Counted from the stretch's first letter, positions 36,658-45,011 are shown. The stretch is DNA of 64,000 nt from an uncultured Oceanospirillaceae bacterium (GCA_913057435.1 CAJXNY010000011.1:1-64000), one strand, 5' to 3'. Notes: generated by a model not told the origin, from the letters alone. A program made the numbers and translations.

Positions 36658-37279
36658 ACCTTCAGCCCGGCGGTCACGCCGTTCACCATATTTGTGGCCG
36701 GGTATTGTGTTCTGCCTGGCCTGTGCACTGGCGGGGGGAAGTTCTTACCTGTCCATGTGGTGGGGTGATCAGCTGCAACAGGAATATAGCACCCAGAAGA
36801 CGGCGCTGGATAAAGCCCGCCGTCGTCAGATAACTGCGCAGGATGAGGTGAATATTGCGGGTACCTATCTGGAGCGCTTTCAGGCATTACGAGAACGACA
36901 TCTGATAGGTGAAGCCGACCGCTTGCGCTGGTCAGATGGTTTGCAGAAGCTGGCCAGAGAATACGCGCTGGGTGGGATGGCACTGCAGTTTAGCGCGCAG
37001 CAGGAGCTGAGCCCTGATTTGAAACGGCAGCTCAATGCTCGCGAGCAGATTTACAGTGGTTTTAATCTGACAATAGCGTTCAAAGGGCAGCATGAGGAAG
37101 ACCTGTTGATGGTTATGCATAAGCTGGATGAAGGTATCAGCCCCATGTATTTCAATAAACGGTGTGAACTCAGGGCGGATGTTGCTCCCGGTAAGCGGCT
37201 GATTTATAGCGCTGAGGGCAATGTCGACATCAGCTGTGAGTTACATCTGATGCAGGCTGTGCCACGGGAGCATGATTAA
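36638..37279 (+). CDS. mshJ: PilO/MshJ-like inner-membrane assembly protein
   Basis: A 213-residue bitopic protein: short Arg-rich cytoplasmic tail (MKQKNPEPSARRSRRSP), one helix (YLWPGIVFCLACALAGGSSYLS), a coiled-coil-like stretch (QEYSTQKTALDKARRRQITAQDE) and a periplasmic C-terminal domain with one Cys pair (NKRCELRADV, DISCELHLM). Position and layout fit PilO/MshJ, which forms the alignment complex with PilN. It overlaps the preceding gene by 20 bases. Confidence 0.65.
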   Translation: MKQKNPEPSARRSRRSPYLWPGIVFCLACALAGGSSYLSMWWGDQLQQEYSTQKTALDKARRRQITAQDEVNIAGTYLERFQALRERHLIGEADRLRWSDGLQKLAREYALGGMALQFSAQQELSPDLKRQLNAREQIYSGFNLTIAFKGQHEEDLLMVMHKLDEGISPMYFNKRCELRADVAPGKRLIYSAEGNVDISCELHLMQAVPREHD

Positions 37280-37866
37280 TGAAATTCGCCACACTGCTGT
37301 GTGCCCTGGTGACTTTCTCCACCCCGGTATTTGCAGAACCGGAGCCCGCTGATCTTCTGGCCCGGCTGTTCACTACGGTAATCGAGCGTCAGCAGATTGA
37401 TCGGGAGCGCCATCATGCGCTGACGGGTGAAGCGATGAACGAAGAGATACCGCAGCAGGACCCGGATATTTTTTACAAAGCGGTGCTATTTCGTCAGGGG
37501 CTGGAGCCTCTGCTATGGATTAATAACCGGAAGGGCACGCTGAGTCACTGGCAGTCCCGTGTCGATCGGCTGGTGGTGCAGCAATTGTGGCTTGATGGCG
37601 ATTTGCTATCCGTGATTCTCGATGGAAAAACCTGGCAACTCAAACCAAACCAGGTGCTTAATCGGCAAAGCCATAAGGTGACAGAGGCCTACGATTATCA
37701 GCCGGTACTGTTGAAATCGACCGTGCCGGTGATTGGTACCGATCATGGAGTTACGCCTGCGGGTACCACTGAAGGTACTGGTGTTGCAGGTAAAACAGGT
37801 GCGCTGGAGCTGATGAAAAAAGCCGTAGAACTACGTCAGCGTAGCAGCCAGGGGTTAATCCGATAG
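37279..37866 (+). CDS. mshK: MshK/PilP-like periplasmic protein
   Basis: A 195-residue protein with signal peptide (MKFATLLCALVTFSTPVFA). The C-terminal half contains LDGDLLSVILDGKTWQLKPNQVLNR, a pattern seen in MshK-like periplasmic pilus proteins. It starts in the stop codon of the PilO-like gene. The assignment rests on position and this motif; homology is not certain. Confidence 0.6.
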   Translation: MKFATLLCALVTFSTPVFAEPEPADLLARLFTTVIERQQIDRERHHALTGEAMNEEIPQQDPDIFYKAVLFRQGLEPLLWINNRKGTLSHWQSRVDRLVVQQLWLDGDLLSVILDGKTWQLKPNQVLNRQSHKVTEAYDYQPVLLKSTVPVIGTDHGVTPAGTTEGTGVAGKTGALELMKKAVELRQRSSQGLIR

Positions 37867-37881
37867 GCCATGGAGAGCAGA

Positions 37882-38715
37882 ATGAGAAAGCAGCAACAGG
37901 GCTATGTGTTACTGGTTTTGATGGCACTGGTTCTCAGTGCCGGTGCCGGTATTTTTGTCACCGGGGTGGGCAAATCCATTGTTGAGCGTAAAGCCTCGGG
38001 TGACCGCAAAGTGCTGGCCCAGTTGAAGAATGTAAAGCAGCGGCTGCTGACCTACGCGGCGACGCACCCGGAAATCTATAGTGGGAATACAGATACCCCA
38101 GGTCCTGGGTATTTACCGTGTCCAACACTGACAGCTGAGGCCGTCGCCGCCAGCGACTGTAATGGTGAAGTCTCCCGAGGCTGGTTACCACGCCGATTGT
38201 CAGACAAAGACGTGTCTTTCGAAGCTGAAGGGCTGGACTGGTCGCGAGTATGGTATGTGCTGGATAATCGATTTTCGGTGAATACTAATGGAGCTGGCTG
38301 TGGTTCGCTGACGGAGACCAACGGTAGTGACTCACGTTGTTACCCTTTGAATACAGGGTTAAATCCGGCACGCATCAAGCTGAATGGTCGTACTGAGTAT
38401 ATTGCTTTATTGATTTATGCCGGTAGCACTCTGTCTGGGCAAAGCCGGGGTGAGGCCGTACCGGATGTGAGTGATTACCTTGATGGTGAAAATGCTGATG
38501 TGGACGCCGATTACAGCACTTATGGGGCAACCCCTGATAGTGCCTTCAACGATATTGTATTACCGATCACCAAGCAGGAATGGAACCGGATAATCAAGGC
38601 CCGGGTTAGCCGGAGTGCTGTTGATGGCGACTGGTGTGGAGTGACACCGGTTGATAAAAAGGCCTGGTTTGAACTCAGCGACTGGCATGAAGCAGGGCAG
38701 GAAGTCTGCCCCTGA
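37882..38715 (+). CDS. PilX-like minor pilus protein without Glu5
   Basis: The N-terminus MRKQQQGYVLLVLMALVLSAG resembles prepilin-like hydrophobic segments but lacks the Glu at position 5 after the Gly, as in PilX-type minor proteins. It has the GYLPCPTLTAEA segment, so it shares the YLPCP element of the three prepilins that follow. GGAGAG lies four bases before the ATG at 37882; an ATG at 37870 is an alternative. Several Cys (YLPCP, ASDCNGE, AGCGSL, SRCYP, GDWCG, EVCP) suggest disulfides in the exported part. It probably caps or modifies the pilus. Confidence 0.6.
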   Translation: MRKQQQGYVLLVLMALVLSAGAGIFVTGVGKSIVERKASGDRKVLAQLKNVKQRLLTYAATHPEIYSGNTDTPGPGYLPCPTLTAEAVAASDCNGEVSRGWLPRRLSDKDVSFEAEGLDWSRVWYVLDNRFSVNTNGAGCGSLTETNGSDSRCYPLNTGLNPARIKLNGRTEYIALLIYAGSTLSGQSRGEAVPDVSDYLDGENADVDADYSTYGATPDSAFNDIVLPITKQEWNRIIKARVSRSAVDGDWCGVTPVDKKAWFELSDWHEAGQEVCP

Positions 38716-38729
38716 ACAGGAAAATCAGA

Positions 38730-39455
38730 ATGCGACGATACAAAGTAAAACAGCCTGGCTTCTCGCTGATTGAAGTCGCCATTGTATTGGTCATTATTGG
38801 TGTACTGCTGGCAGGGGTCACCGGCCCGTTAAGTACCTGGCGTGATCATGCCACCTATAAGCAGACCGAGCTGTATCTGGAGCAAAGCCGCAAAGCATTA
38901 CTGACCTTTGCGGCCGTTAAAGGCTACCTGCCGTGCCCGGATACGGATGGGGACGGGGTTCAGGATCGCAGCACTGCAGTGAATGAAACCTGCAAAGAGT
39001 CTGAAGGTACATTACCCTGGTTGGACCTCGGGCTGGCAAACGAGACGCCCTGGCAGCAGCCTGCTTTTTATGCCGTACATGGCCGGGTGGATAATCATGA
39101 CTGTGATGCTAGCAATGAGGCCGAATGCTTCTTTGACGATACGACAAAATATAATCTGGCAACTAAAGCAGGTGAGACGGGCAAGTTGAATATCAACGAT
39201 GCTGAGCAATCGGCTACCGGGGTGAAAGTCTTGGTTAGCCAGGGGGTAGCAATGGTCGGTAGTTATGGCCAGAACAGCGCAGCAACGTTTAGTAACTGTA
39301 ATACTGGTGGCGACAGCAACGATGAAAAAGAAAATTGTGATGGTGATGCTAACTTCGCTCACACCACCCACCGCACTGCCCCTGGTAACAGCTACGATGA
39401 TCAGATGATCTGGCTGGATAAACTGTCGTTGCATGGCCTGCTACTGGCTAACTGA
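38730..39455 (+). CDS. Type IV prepilin with DxDxDG loop (large paralogue 1)
   Basis: A class of type IV prepilin: leader MRRYKVKQPG, cleavage before FSLIEVAIVLVIIGVLLAG with Glu5. After the helix comes YLPCPDTDGDGVQD (Asp71, 73, 75, 79), a canonical DxDxDGxxD calcium-type loop. Other shared elements are EGTLPW, a YAVHG block with Cys, ECFFDD and ENCDGDANF near the C-terminus. The same framework returns in the next two pilin genes, so these are tandem duplicates. Minor or major pilin status is unknown. Confidence 0.85.
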   Translation: MRRYKVKQPGFSLIEVAIVLVIIGVLLAGVTGPLSTWRDHATYKQTELYLEQSRKALLTFAAVKGYLPCPDTDGDGVQDRSTAVNETCKESEGTLPWLDLGLANETPWQQPAFYAVHGRVDNHDCDASNEAECFFDDTTKYNLATKAGETGKLNINDAEQSATGVKVLVSQGVAMVGSYGQNSAATFSNCNTGGDSNDEKENCDGDANFAHTTHRTAPGNSYDDQMIWLDKLSLHGLLLAN

Positions 39456-39487
39456 TTAAACCGGCCCTATAACGGGAGGGAACCTGA

Positions 39488-40951
39488 ATGACTGGTCTGC
39501 TTCACCTCGGCAACACACGTCCATCGCGGGGTTTTACCCTGGTTGAAATTGCTATTGTGATGGTAATTGTTGGCCTGTTACTGGCGGGTGTTTCCAGTCA
39601 GTTTGGCACCTATGCCGATAATGATCGCTACAGTTCGACCCAGGATTATCTGGCCGATGCGCGCAAAGCTATGCTCGATTATGCCGGTGTGAACGGCTAT
39701 CTGCCGTGCCCGGATACGGATAACGACGGCGAGGGAAATACGGGCACACCGGCATGCGCTTCCGCTGAGGGGACCTTGCCGTATGTTGAGCTGGGCCTGC
39801 GAGCACGTACAAACTGGGAAGCGCCGGTGCTCTATGCCATCCATCAAGAAGCCGCTTCAGGGGCGGCGGCTGATAACTGTAGCCCGGTTGACCATCAGCA
39901 AACCGCCTGTTTCTTTGATAGCTCGTCATTCAACCTGAAAACCGGGGTGAGCACCCCCGGTGATCTGGAAGTGAAGGACAGCACTGATGCTGGTGCACAG
40001 ACCCTGGCGCAGAACCTGCTGGCGGTGCTGGTCAGTTACGGTAGTAACAGCCAGGCAACCTTTGTTGATTGTGCGGTCGGTGGACGCAGTGACGATGAAG
40101 ATGAAAACTGTGACACCGATACCGATTTTATTCTGGCTATCACCCGTGCAGCTGAAGCGCCAGAGCCGTTTGATGATCAGCTGGTGTGGCTCAGTGAATT
40201 TGATCTAAAAGAAGCGAAGCTGGACAGTGTAAGTGTTGACAGTGACCCGCTGAGTCAGAACCCCTTCCTTGATCAGGTGACAGACCCGGATGCCAATTAC
40301 CCCGACCCGGATAACATTCCCACTGAATGCCCTGCTGGCCCGGAACTGAGCTGTCAGGATGGCAAAAATGGCAAGGACACGATAACGGGGACTGACGAAG
40401 ACGATTTGTTGTTAGGTGGCAATGGCAAAGACTCTGTTCTTGATGGCGGGGATGGCGACGATATCGTTTACGGTGGTAACGGTAAGGATGAACTGTACGG
40501 TGGCGATGGAAACGACCTGCTGGTGGGCGGTAAAGCGAACGATATACTGCATGGCGGTGCGGACCATGATTTACTGTATGGCAGCGAAGGTAAGGACGTG
40601 CTGTATGGGGGTGGTGGTGACGATATTCTGCTGGGCGGTGACGGTGATGATCAGCTCTATGGTGGCCCCGGCGTAGACATAGTGTACGGTGGCCCTGGCA
40701 AGGACGATATTATTTACAACGCGGCTGAAACTGGTGATGCGGTGGACCTGCTTGATGGCCGTGACGGTGAGGATACCCTTTGGGTTGATAGCAGCCTGGG
40801 GAGCCTGCGAGAAGTTGAGCAGGGCGGAGTTCGAACCGTGATTGATGGCGTTATATCACTAGATCCAGATAAACCAGGTGCGCTTTATATTGATAATAAA
40901 AAGTGGGCCGAGTTTACCAATATGGAAAAAGCCAAGCTGGGGACGCCTTAA
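39488..40951 (+). CDS. Type IV prepilin fused to RTX calcium-binding repeats (large paralogue 2)
   Basis: A 487-residue protein with a prepilin leader (MTGLLHLGNTRPSRG, cleaved before FTLVEIAIVMVIVGLLLAG; Glu20 equals Glu5 of the mature pilin). The pilin core to about residue 245 matches its two neighbours (YLPCPDTDNDGEG, EGTLPY, CFFD, ENCDTDTDF). Residues about 310-406 then carry roughly eleven RTX-type nonapeptides, such as GGNGKDSVL, GGDGDDIVY, GGNGKDELY and GGDGNDLLV, which would form a calcium-loaded beta-roll. A short C-terminal domain follows. RTX repeats are normally on type I secretion substrates, so a pilin carrier is odd. It is probably a calcium-responsive tip or surface adhesin. 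Confidence 0.9.
   Translation: MTGLLHLGNTRPSRGFTLVEIAIVMVIVGLLLAGVSSQFGTYADNDRYSSTQDYLADARKAMLDYAGVNGYLPCPDTDNDGEGNTGTPACASAEGTLPYVELGLRARTNWEAPVLYAIHQEAASGAAADNCSPVDHQQTACFFDSSSFNLKTGVSTPGDLEVKDSTDAGAQTLAQNLLAVLVSYGSNSQATFVDCAVGGRSDDEDENCDTDTDFILAITRAAEAPEPFDDQLVWLSEFDLKEAKLDSVSVDSDPLSQNPFLDQVTDPDANYPDPDNIPTECPAGPELSCQDGKNGKDTITGTDEDDLLLGGNGKDSVLDGGDGDDIVYGGNGKDELYGGDGNDLLVGGKANDILHGGADHDLLYGSEGKDVLYGGGGDDILLGGDGDDQLYGGPGVDIVYGGPGKDDIIYNAAETGDAVDLLDGRDGEDTLWVDSSLGSLREVEQGGVRTVIDGVISLDPDKPGALYIDNKKWAEFTNMEKAKLGTP
40416..40705 (+). repeat. RTX nonapeptide-coding tandem repeat array
   Basis: About eleven degenerate 27-to-30-base units, each starting GGTGGNAANGGNAANGAN-like (GGxGxDxUx at protein level), run without interruption inside the pilin gene. 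At the DNA level they diverge considerably, so they are not recent copies. Confidence 0.85.
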
Positions 40952-40979
40952 ATGATAGAAGCCGTTAAAGGGAAGCCAG

Positions 40980-41732
40980 ATGGCAAGAACAAGTAATCGT
41001 CGCTTATATGCTCGCGTAGCCTCCGGTTTCACCCTGGTCGAAATCGCCATTGTGATGGTGATTATCTCCCTTGTATTTGCCGGTGGGCTGGCCGGTTTTA
41101 AGGGCTTTCGTGATAGTGCGATCTATAGTCAGACCGATAACTACCTGAAAGAGTCGCAGATCTCACTGCTCAGTTTTGCACTGTCGCAGGGCTATCTGCC
41201 CTGTCCTGATACCAATAATGACGGTGAGCAGAACACTGAACTGTTAGCCAGCGGTGACACCTGTACCGCCAGTTCCGGCACGCTACCCTGGCGGGCACTG
41301 GGGCTTGAGCCATTGCCGCCATGGGATGTCCCGGTGCTCTATGCCATTAACACCCAGGTGGCGGCGGCTACCTGTAGTGGTGCAGCTGAATCCGTCTGTT
41401 TTTTTGAAAATGAACAAGCCCCGGCATTTGATCTGAAAACACCTCCGGTCGCTGGTAGCGATGGCAATGGTAACCTGACCATCACTGACAGTAGCGGTGC
41501 GGTTATTGCTGCTAACGTGATTGCGGTGATTGCCAGTGCCGGTAAAAACGCAGGCCAGACGGCCGCTGGCTGTGCTGCTGCCAGCGCTGATGAGAGCGAG
41601 AATTGTGATGGCGATGCTGATTTTGTAATGGACTCCACTCGTACCAATGAAGCTGATTTCTTCGATGATCAGCTGATCTGGATTCATGCCAACACTCTGA
41701 AAGGGCAGATGCGTGATGCAGGCATACTCTGA
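40980..41732 (+). CDS. Type IV prepilin with DxDxDG loop (large paralogue 3)
   Basis: A 250-residue prepilin with leader MARTSNRRLYARVASG, cleavage before FTLVEIAIVMVIISLVFAG and Glu5. It repeats the neighbour framework: YLPCPDTNNDGEQN, SSGTLPWRALGL, LYAINT, CFFE and ENCDGDADF. It lacks RTX repeats. Its stop overlaps the start of the response regulator by 17-20 bases, linking pilin and regulator expression. Confidence 0.83.
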   Translation: MARTSNRRLYARVASGFTLVEIAIVMVIISLVFAGGLAGFKGFRDSAIYSQTDNYLKESQISLLSFALSQGYLPCPDTNNDGEQNTELLASGDTCTASSGTLPWRALGLEPLPPWDVPVLYAINTQVAAATCSGAAESVCFFENEQAPAFDLKTPPVAGSDGNGNLTITDSSGAVIAANVIAVIASAGKNAGQTAAGCAAASADESENCDGDADFVMDSTRTNEADFFDDQLIWIHANTLKGQMRDAGIL

Positions 41733-42333
41733 GACGCTTCATATAGCAGTACTGGAAGACGACCCCGCCTTACGGGAAATGTGGGGCTGGATGCTGGAAG
41801 ATGAAGGCTATGAGGTTGCCTGCTATGCCAACCCGGTTGAGCTGCACAGTGCGCTGGCAGCGCAGCCCATGCCAGATCTGTTGCTACTTGATCTGGGTTT
41901 ACCGCCGCAGCCCGACTCTGCTGAAGAAGGGCTGGCAGTGCTGGAGCAGCTGGCTGTTAACACCCCCGATCTCAAGGTGATTGTACTGACGGGGCAGAAT
42001 CAGGACGCTAATGTCTATCGGGCGATTAAAGCCGGGGCGTTTGATTTTATCGCCAAGCCGGTGTCTGTTGATCATTTGCTACTGGCCGTCAAACGAGCGG
42101 CGATGTTTCGCCAGCAGGAGCAACGCCTGCAGACGGAAGGTGCCCGCCGACTGGTGATTGACGCCCCGGTGGACCAGGGCATGAAAGCGGTACGCAATGA
42201 AGCGGAAAAACGACTGTTGACGGCGATACTGCATGAAACCGATTTTAATGTGCATGAGATGGCACGGCGGATGGGGATCAAGCGGGAAAATGTCTACTAC
42301 CTGTTGAAAAAGTATGAACTTACTCGAGATTAA
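41716..42333 (+). CDS. Response regulator with Fis-type DNA-binding domain
   Basis: An N-terminal receiver domain (acidic pocket LEDDPAL, phospho-acceptor Asp in LLLLDLGLP, Thr/Ser in VLTGQ, Lys in IAKPVS) is joined without an AAA+ domain to a C-terminal helix-turn-helix that reads LLTAILHETDFNVHEMARRMGIKRENVYYLLKK, a Fis-like DNA-binding layout. A two-domain regulator like this would act on sigma-70 promoters. ATG 41716 is used; GTG 41713 is an alternative. It overlaps the pilin before it and the kinase after it, so all three are translationally coupled. Confidence 0.88.
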   Translation: MQAYSETLHIAVLEDDPALREMWGWMLEDEGYEVACYANPVELHSALAAQPMPDLLLLDLGLPPQPDSAEEGLAVLEQLAVNTPDLKVIVLTGQNQDANVYRAIKAGAFDFIAKPVSVDHLLLAVKRAAMFRQQEQRLQTEGARRLVIDAPVDQGMKAVRNEAEKRLLTAILHETDFNVHEMARRMGIKRENVYYLLKKYELTRD

Positions 42334-43372
42334 ATGGCTTATTCCCACGCTGCTGGTTATCGGAGGGGTGGTTGTTATGCTGGCGGCGTGGGCGATCTAC
42401 CGGCGGGGCCAGCAGGCGTTGAAGCTGATCGATCAGGTTTATGCTTTAAATCAGCAATGTGAGCAGGACCTGTTGTGTTTCCTGGGTCAGCTTCCCGTCC
42501 TGCTTTGCTCACTGAAAGAGTTTTCCGGCCTGGAGTACCAGCTGGACTGGTATGGCCAGCCCGTATCCACCCGTGTTGGAGGCTCCTCCCGACACACTCG
42601 CATCCTCACTGAAGTGCATACCGATGCTCAGTTGAATCTGACCCTGTATTGGCGACATAAGCCGATGGGTGAACGGTGGATTTTCCAGGAAGTGCTGGTG
42701 CGGACGTTGTCGATGCTGATTCGGATGAACATTCTGATCAAGCAGCAATCACAGATAGAGGCACAGCTTCAGGCATCGCGTAGCATGCTGTTTTTGAAGC
42801 ATGATATTAAAAACCTCGCCCAGTTTATTCAGCTGCAAAATACTCTGCTGGGGCGGGCTGAATACCCGGTCAGTGAGAAAGTATTTACCCGAATTGTCCG
42901 TTCTTCGGCACTGGCGCAGAAACAGGCAGATGAAATTCTGTTGCGGCTTGAGCCTGCGGGCCATACCCTGGATGCTGAACCGATTGAGCTGGCGGCTTTT
43001 TGCCAGCACAAAGCTGATGCCTTTGGTATTAGCCTGACTGTTCAGGGCGATAGCACGGTGCAATTTCCAGCGCCGGTGCTGGATACCGTGCTGGAGAACC
43101 TTTACGCCAATGCGTTGCAGCATGGCCAGGTTAAGCTGCTTAAAGTGCGTATTCAGCAGCAGGGTTCACCAAGTATTGAATTTGTACAAAGTACCCCTAT
43201 TCCGGCCGATATACTGGCACGTATATTTGAGCCGCTTTCCAGCCAGACCGGTGAAAAAGGCCGGGGTGTGGGCATGTACCATTGCCGCGAGTTATTGCGC
43301 AGTTATCGGGCAGATATTCAGGTGACCAGCTGCGATAATAAAGCGTCTTTTAAACTAGCATTTGATCAATAA
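42314..43372 (+). CDS. Histidine kinase partner of the pilus response regulator
   Basis: A 352-residue kinase with one N-terminal helix (IPTLLVIGGVVVMLAAWAIY, about residues 10-29), a cytoplasmic region without recognisable PAS domain, a HisKA-like element with His163 in LKHDIKNLAQFIQLQ, and an ATPase domain with ENLYANALQHG and GEKGRGVGMYHCRELLRSY. The HDxKN form of the phospho-acceptor motif resembles PrsK-type kinases. The start overlaps the regulator by 20 bases, so this is a coupled two-component pair placed inside the pilus locus. No periplasmic sensor domain is visible. Confidence 0.85.
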   Translation: MNLLEIKWLIPTLLVIGGVVVMLAAWAIYRRGQQALKLIDQVYALNQQCEQDLLCFLGQLPVLLCSLKEFSGLEYQLDWYGQPVSTRVGGSSRHTRILTEVHTDAQLNLTLYWRHKPMGERWIFQEVLVRTLSMLIRMNILIKQQSQIEAQLQASRSMLFLKHDIKNLAQFIQLQNTLLGRAEYPVSEKVFTRIVRSSALAQKQADEILLRLEPAGHTLDAEPIELAAFCQHKADAFGISLTVQGDSTVQFPAPVLDTVLENLYANALQHGQVKLLKVRIQQQGSPSIEFVQSTPIPADILARIFEPLSSQTGEKGRGVGMYHCRELLRSYRADIQVTSCDNKASFKLAFDQ

Positions 43373-43390
43373 CAATAACTGCCAGGTACA

Positions 43391-43404
43391 AAAAATATAC
43401 TCTG
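43391..43404 (+). promoter_or_regulatory. Shared upstream element of small pilin genes, copy 1
   Basis: AAAAATATACTCTG, identical at 14 bases to the element at 44908-44921, with a diverged copy (AAAATTTACTCTA) at 44144-44156. Each lies 65-91 bases upstream of one of the three small prepilin genes. TATACT could be a -10 box, but no -35 hexamer is evident, suggesting an activator such as the adjacent response regulator. Confidence 0.55.
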
Positions 43405-43467
43405 TGCACTGTTATCACCAGACGTTAAGCTGTTGTTCAAATTATTCATTTTACGTTCGAGGATGCT

Positions 43468-44049
43468 ATGCGTAAGCAAAAGAAACAGGGCGGTTTCACG
43501 CTGGTCGAGATTGCGATTGTAATGGTTATCATCGGGCTGTTGCTCGGCGGTGCATTGAAGGGTCAGGAAATGATCCAGAACGCAAAAACCAAGCGTATCA
43601 AAGCGGACTTTGATCAGTATGTAGCGGCGTTTTATTCCTATCAGGATATTTACCGGGCGTTACCTGGCGATAATAAAAAAGCTGAGACTCAGCATGGCTA
43701 TTCTGCTGATACCTATGATGGTGACGGAAACGGTATTGTTGAAGATGCTGACCAAGGGAAGTTTTGGGCCAACCTGCGTGCTGCAGGCCTGATTTCTGGT
43801 TCAGCCACCGACCTCACTATGCCACGTAACGCCTTTGGTGGTGATATTACGCCCGTTAGTGATGGAGCTGATATGGGTGATCATGCTTTTTGTTTTGCCA
43901 ATATTGACCAGAAAATTGCATTGATCATCGATAATAACTATGACGATGGCGAGGGCAAAACGGGTGCGGTCCGTGGTGTCGCTTCTGGTACTCTTGGTAC
44001 AGCCATTGATTATGTTGCAGGTCAGAACGTTCTCTGTATGAAGATCTGA
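43468..44049 (+). CDS. Small type IV prepilin 1
   Basis: A 193-residue prepilin: leader MRKQKKQGG, cleavage before FTLVEIAIVMVIIGLLLGGALKGQEM with Glu5, then FYSYQDIYRALPGDN, a DGDGNGIVEDAD loop of calcium-binding type and just two Cys (AFCFANI and the C-terminal VLCMKI) that would close a C-terminal disulfide loop. The gene stands alone between the kinase gene and a terminator. With the next two genes it forms a set of paralogues; these could be alternative major pilins. Confidence 0.85.
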   Translation: MRKQKKQGGFTLVEIAIVMVIIGLLLGGALKGQEMIQNAKTKRIKADFDQYVAAFYSYQDIYRALPGDNKKAETQHGYSADTYDGDGNGIVEDADQGKFWANLRAAGLISGSATDLTMPRNAFGGDITPVSDGADMGDHAFCFANIDQKIALIIDNNYDDGEGKTGAVRGVASGTLGTAIDYVAGQNVLCMKI

Positions 44050-44063
44050 TACTCGGCACTGCT

Positions 44064-44093
44064 AAAAAGCCGCGCTACTCGCGCGGCTTTTTT
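44064..44093 (+). terminator. Terminator of small pilin 1
   Basis: AAAAAGCCGCGC / GCGCGGCTTTTT around a TACTC loop, with six T, 15 bases after the stop codon. Confidence 0.92.
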
Positions 44094-44143
44094 ATGCCTG
44101 TCGTACAGAGAAAAATAAAATCGCTATATTTGAGTAAGTAAGC

Positions 44144-44156
44144 AAAATTTACTCTA
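44144..44156 (+). promoter_or_regulatory. Shared upstream element of small pilin genes, copy 2
   Basis: AAAATTTACTCTA differs by two bases from the 13-base core of the other copies and lies 68 bases upstream of the second small pilin start. Confidence 0.45.
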
Positions 44157-44223
44157 ACGATCATTCATTCATTAATATATATTGGCCTCATTAGATTACT
44201 CCCTCATAGTTAAAGGTTGTTCG

Positions 44224-44799
44224 ATGAGCGCTAAAAAATCACAGCAGGGTTTTACCCTGGTCGAAATTTCCATTGTACTGATTATTATTGGGTTGCTGCT
44301 GGGCGGCGCGATCAAAGGTCAGGAGCTGATCGCTAACGCTGAAATCAAGCGTATCAAGGATGACTATTCCAAAATATCTGCCGCGATGTATGCCTACCGC
44401 GACCGTTACGCAGCCTTGCCAGGGGATGATAACCGTGCCGCTGATCGTTTTGGCCTGAACAATAATCAGAACGGTTCGGGCAACGGCCAGATTGCCAGCG
44501 GCTGGAACAGCACCACCAACAACCAGGAATCCCGCCTGTTCTGGTTGCACCTGCGTGAAGCGGACTACCTGAGTCAGGCTGGTCAGGATCAGCCACGTCA
44601 TACCTACGGTGGTCGTATCGGTGTTCAGGAAACGATTGCAACCCTGGGCCGCTCACTCTGTTTTGAAGCGCTGCCGCTGGATGTTGCCCGCTCGCTGGAT
44701 GAGCTGAACGATGATGGTAATGGCGACACCGGTGATATTCGCCAGGCCAATAATACTGCCTATGCTGCTGCTGTAGTTACCCAGTGCTGGGAAATCTGA
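44224..44799 (+). CDS. Small type IV prepilin 2
   Basis: A 191-residue prepilin starting MSAKKSQQG, cleavage before FTLVEISIVLIIIGLLLGGAIKGQEL with Glu5, then AYRDRYAALPGDDNRAADRFG, two Cys (SLCFEAL and TQCWEI) and a polar acidic C-terminus (NDDGNGDTGD). The ATG at 44224 is chosen since AAAGG precedes it; an in-frame upstream stretch from 44182 begins with TTG and looks non-coding. Same family as the pilins on either side. Confidence 0.85.
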   Translation: MSAKKSQQGFTLVEISIVLIIIGLLLGGAIKGQELIANAEIKRIKDDYSKISAAMYAYRDRYAALPGDDNRAADRFGLNNNQNGSGNGQIASGWNSTTNNQESRLFWLHLREADYLSQAGQDQPRHTYGGRIGVQETIATLGRSLCFEALPLDVARSLDELNDDGNGDTGDIRQANNTAYAAAVVTQCWEI

Positions 44800-44815
44800 G
44801 TGTAGTGTGATAGTG

Positions 44816-44841
44816 AAAAGGGAGCCTTAGCTCCCTTTTTT
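44816..44841 (+). terminator. Terminator of small pilin 2
   Basis: AAAAGGGAGC / GCTCCCTTTT with a CTTA loop and a T-tract, 16 bases after the stop. Confidence 0.92.
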
Positions 44842-44907
44842 AATGGGTATGGTTTATGAAATTATTTTATATGAGTGGTTGTTAATTAAAATAATAGCGA
44901 TTGTTAG

Positions 44908-44921
44908 AAAAATATACTCTG
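44908..44921 (+). promoter_or_regulatory. Shared upstream element of small pilin genes, copy 3
   Basis: AAAAATATACTCTG, an exact 14-base copy of the element at 43391-43404, is 91 bases before the third small pilin start. A TTTACTC also occurs at 44972-44978. Confidence 0.55.
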
Positions 44922-45011
44922 GCGAGCGTATTGGATATGTATTTTAATACAGTCACTCGATAGATAATTGTATTTACTCATATCTGTTAACTGTGATTCA
45001 AGAGGCTGCAT

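Noticed and set aside
40416..40705. CRISPR-like tandem repeat
   Set aside because: The repeat is in frame, encodes RTX nonapeptides and has no spacers; no cas genes are present.
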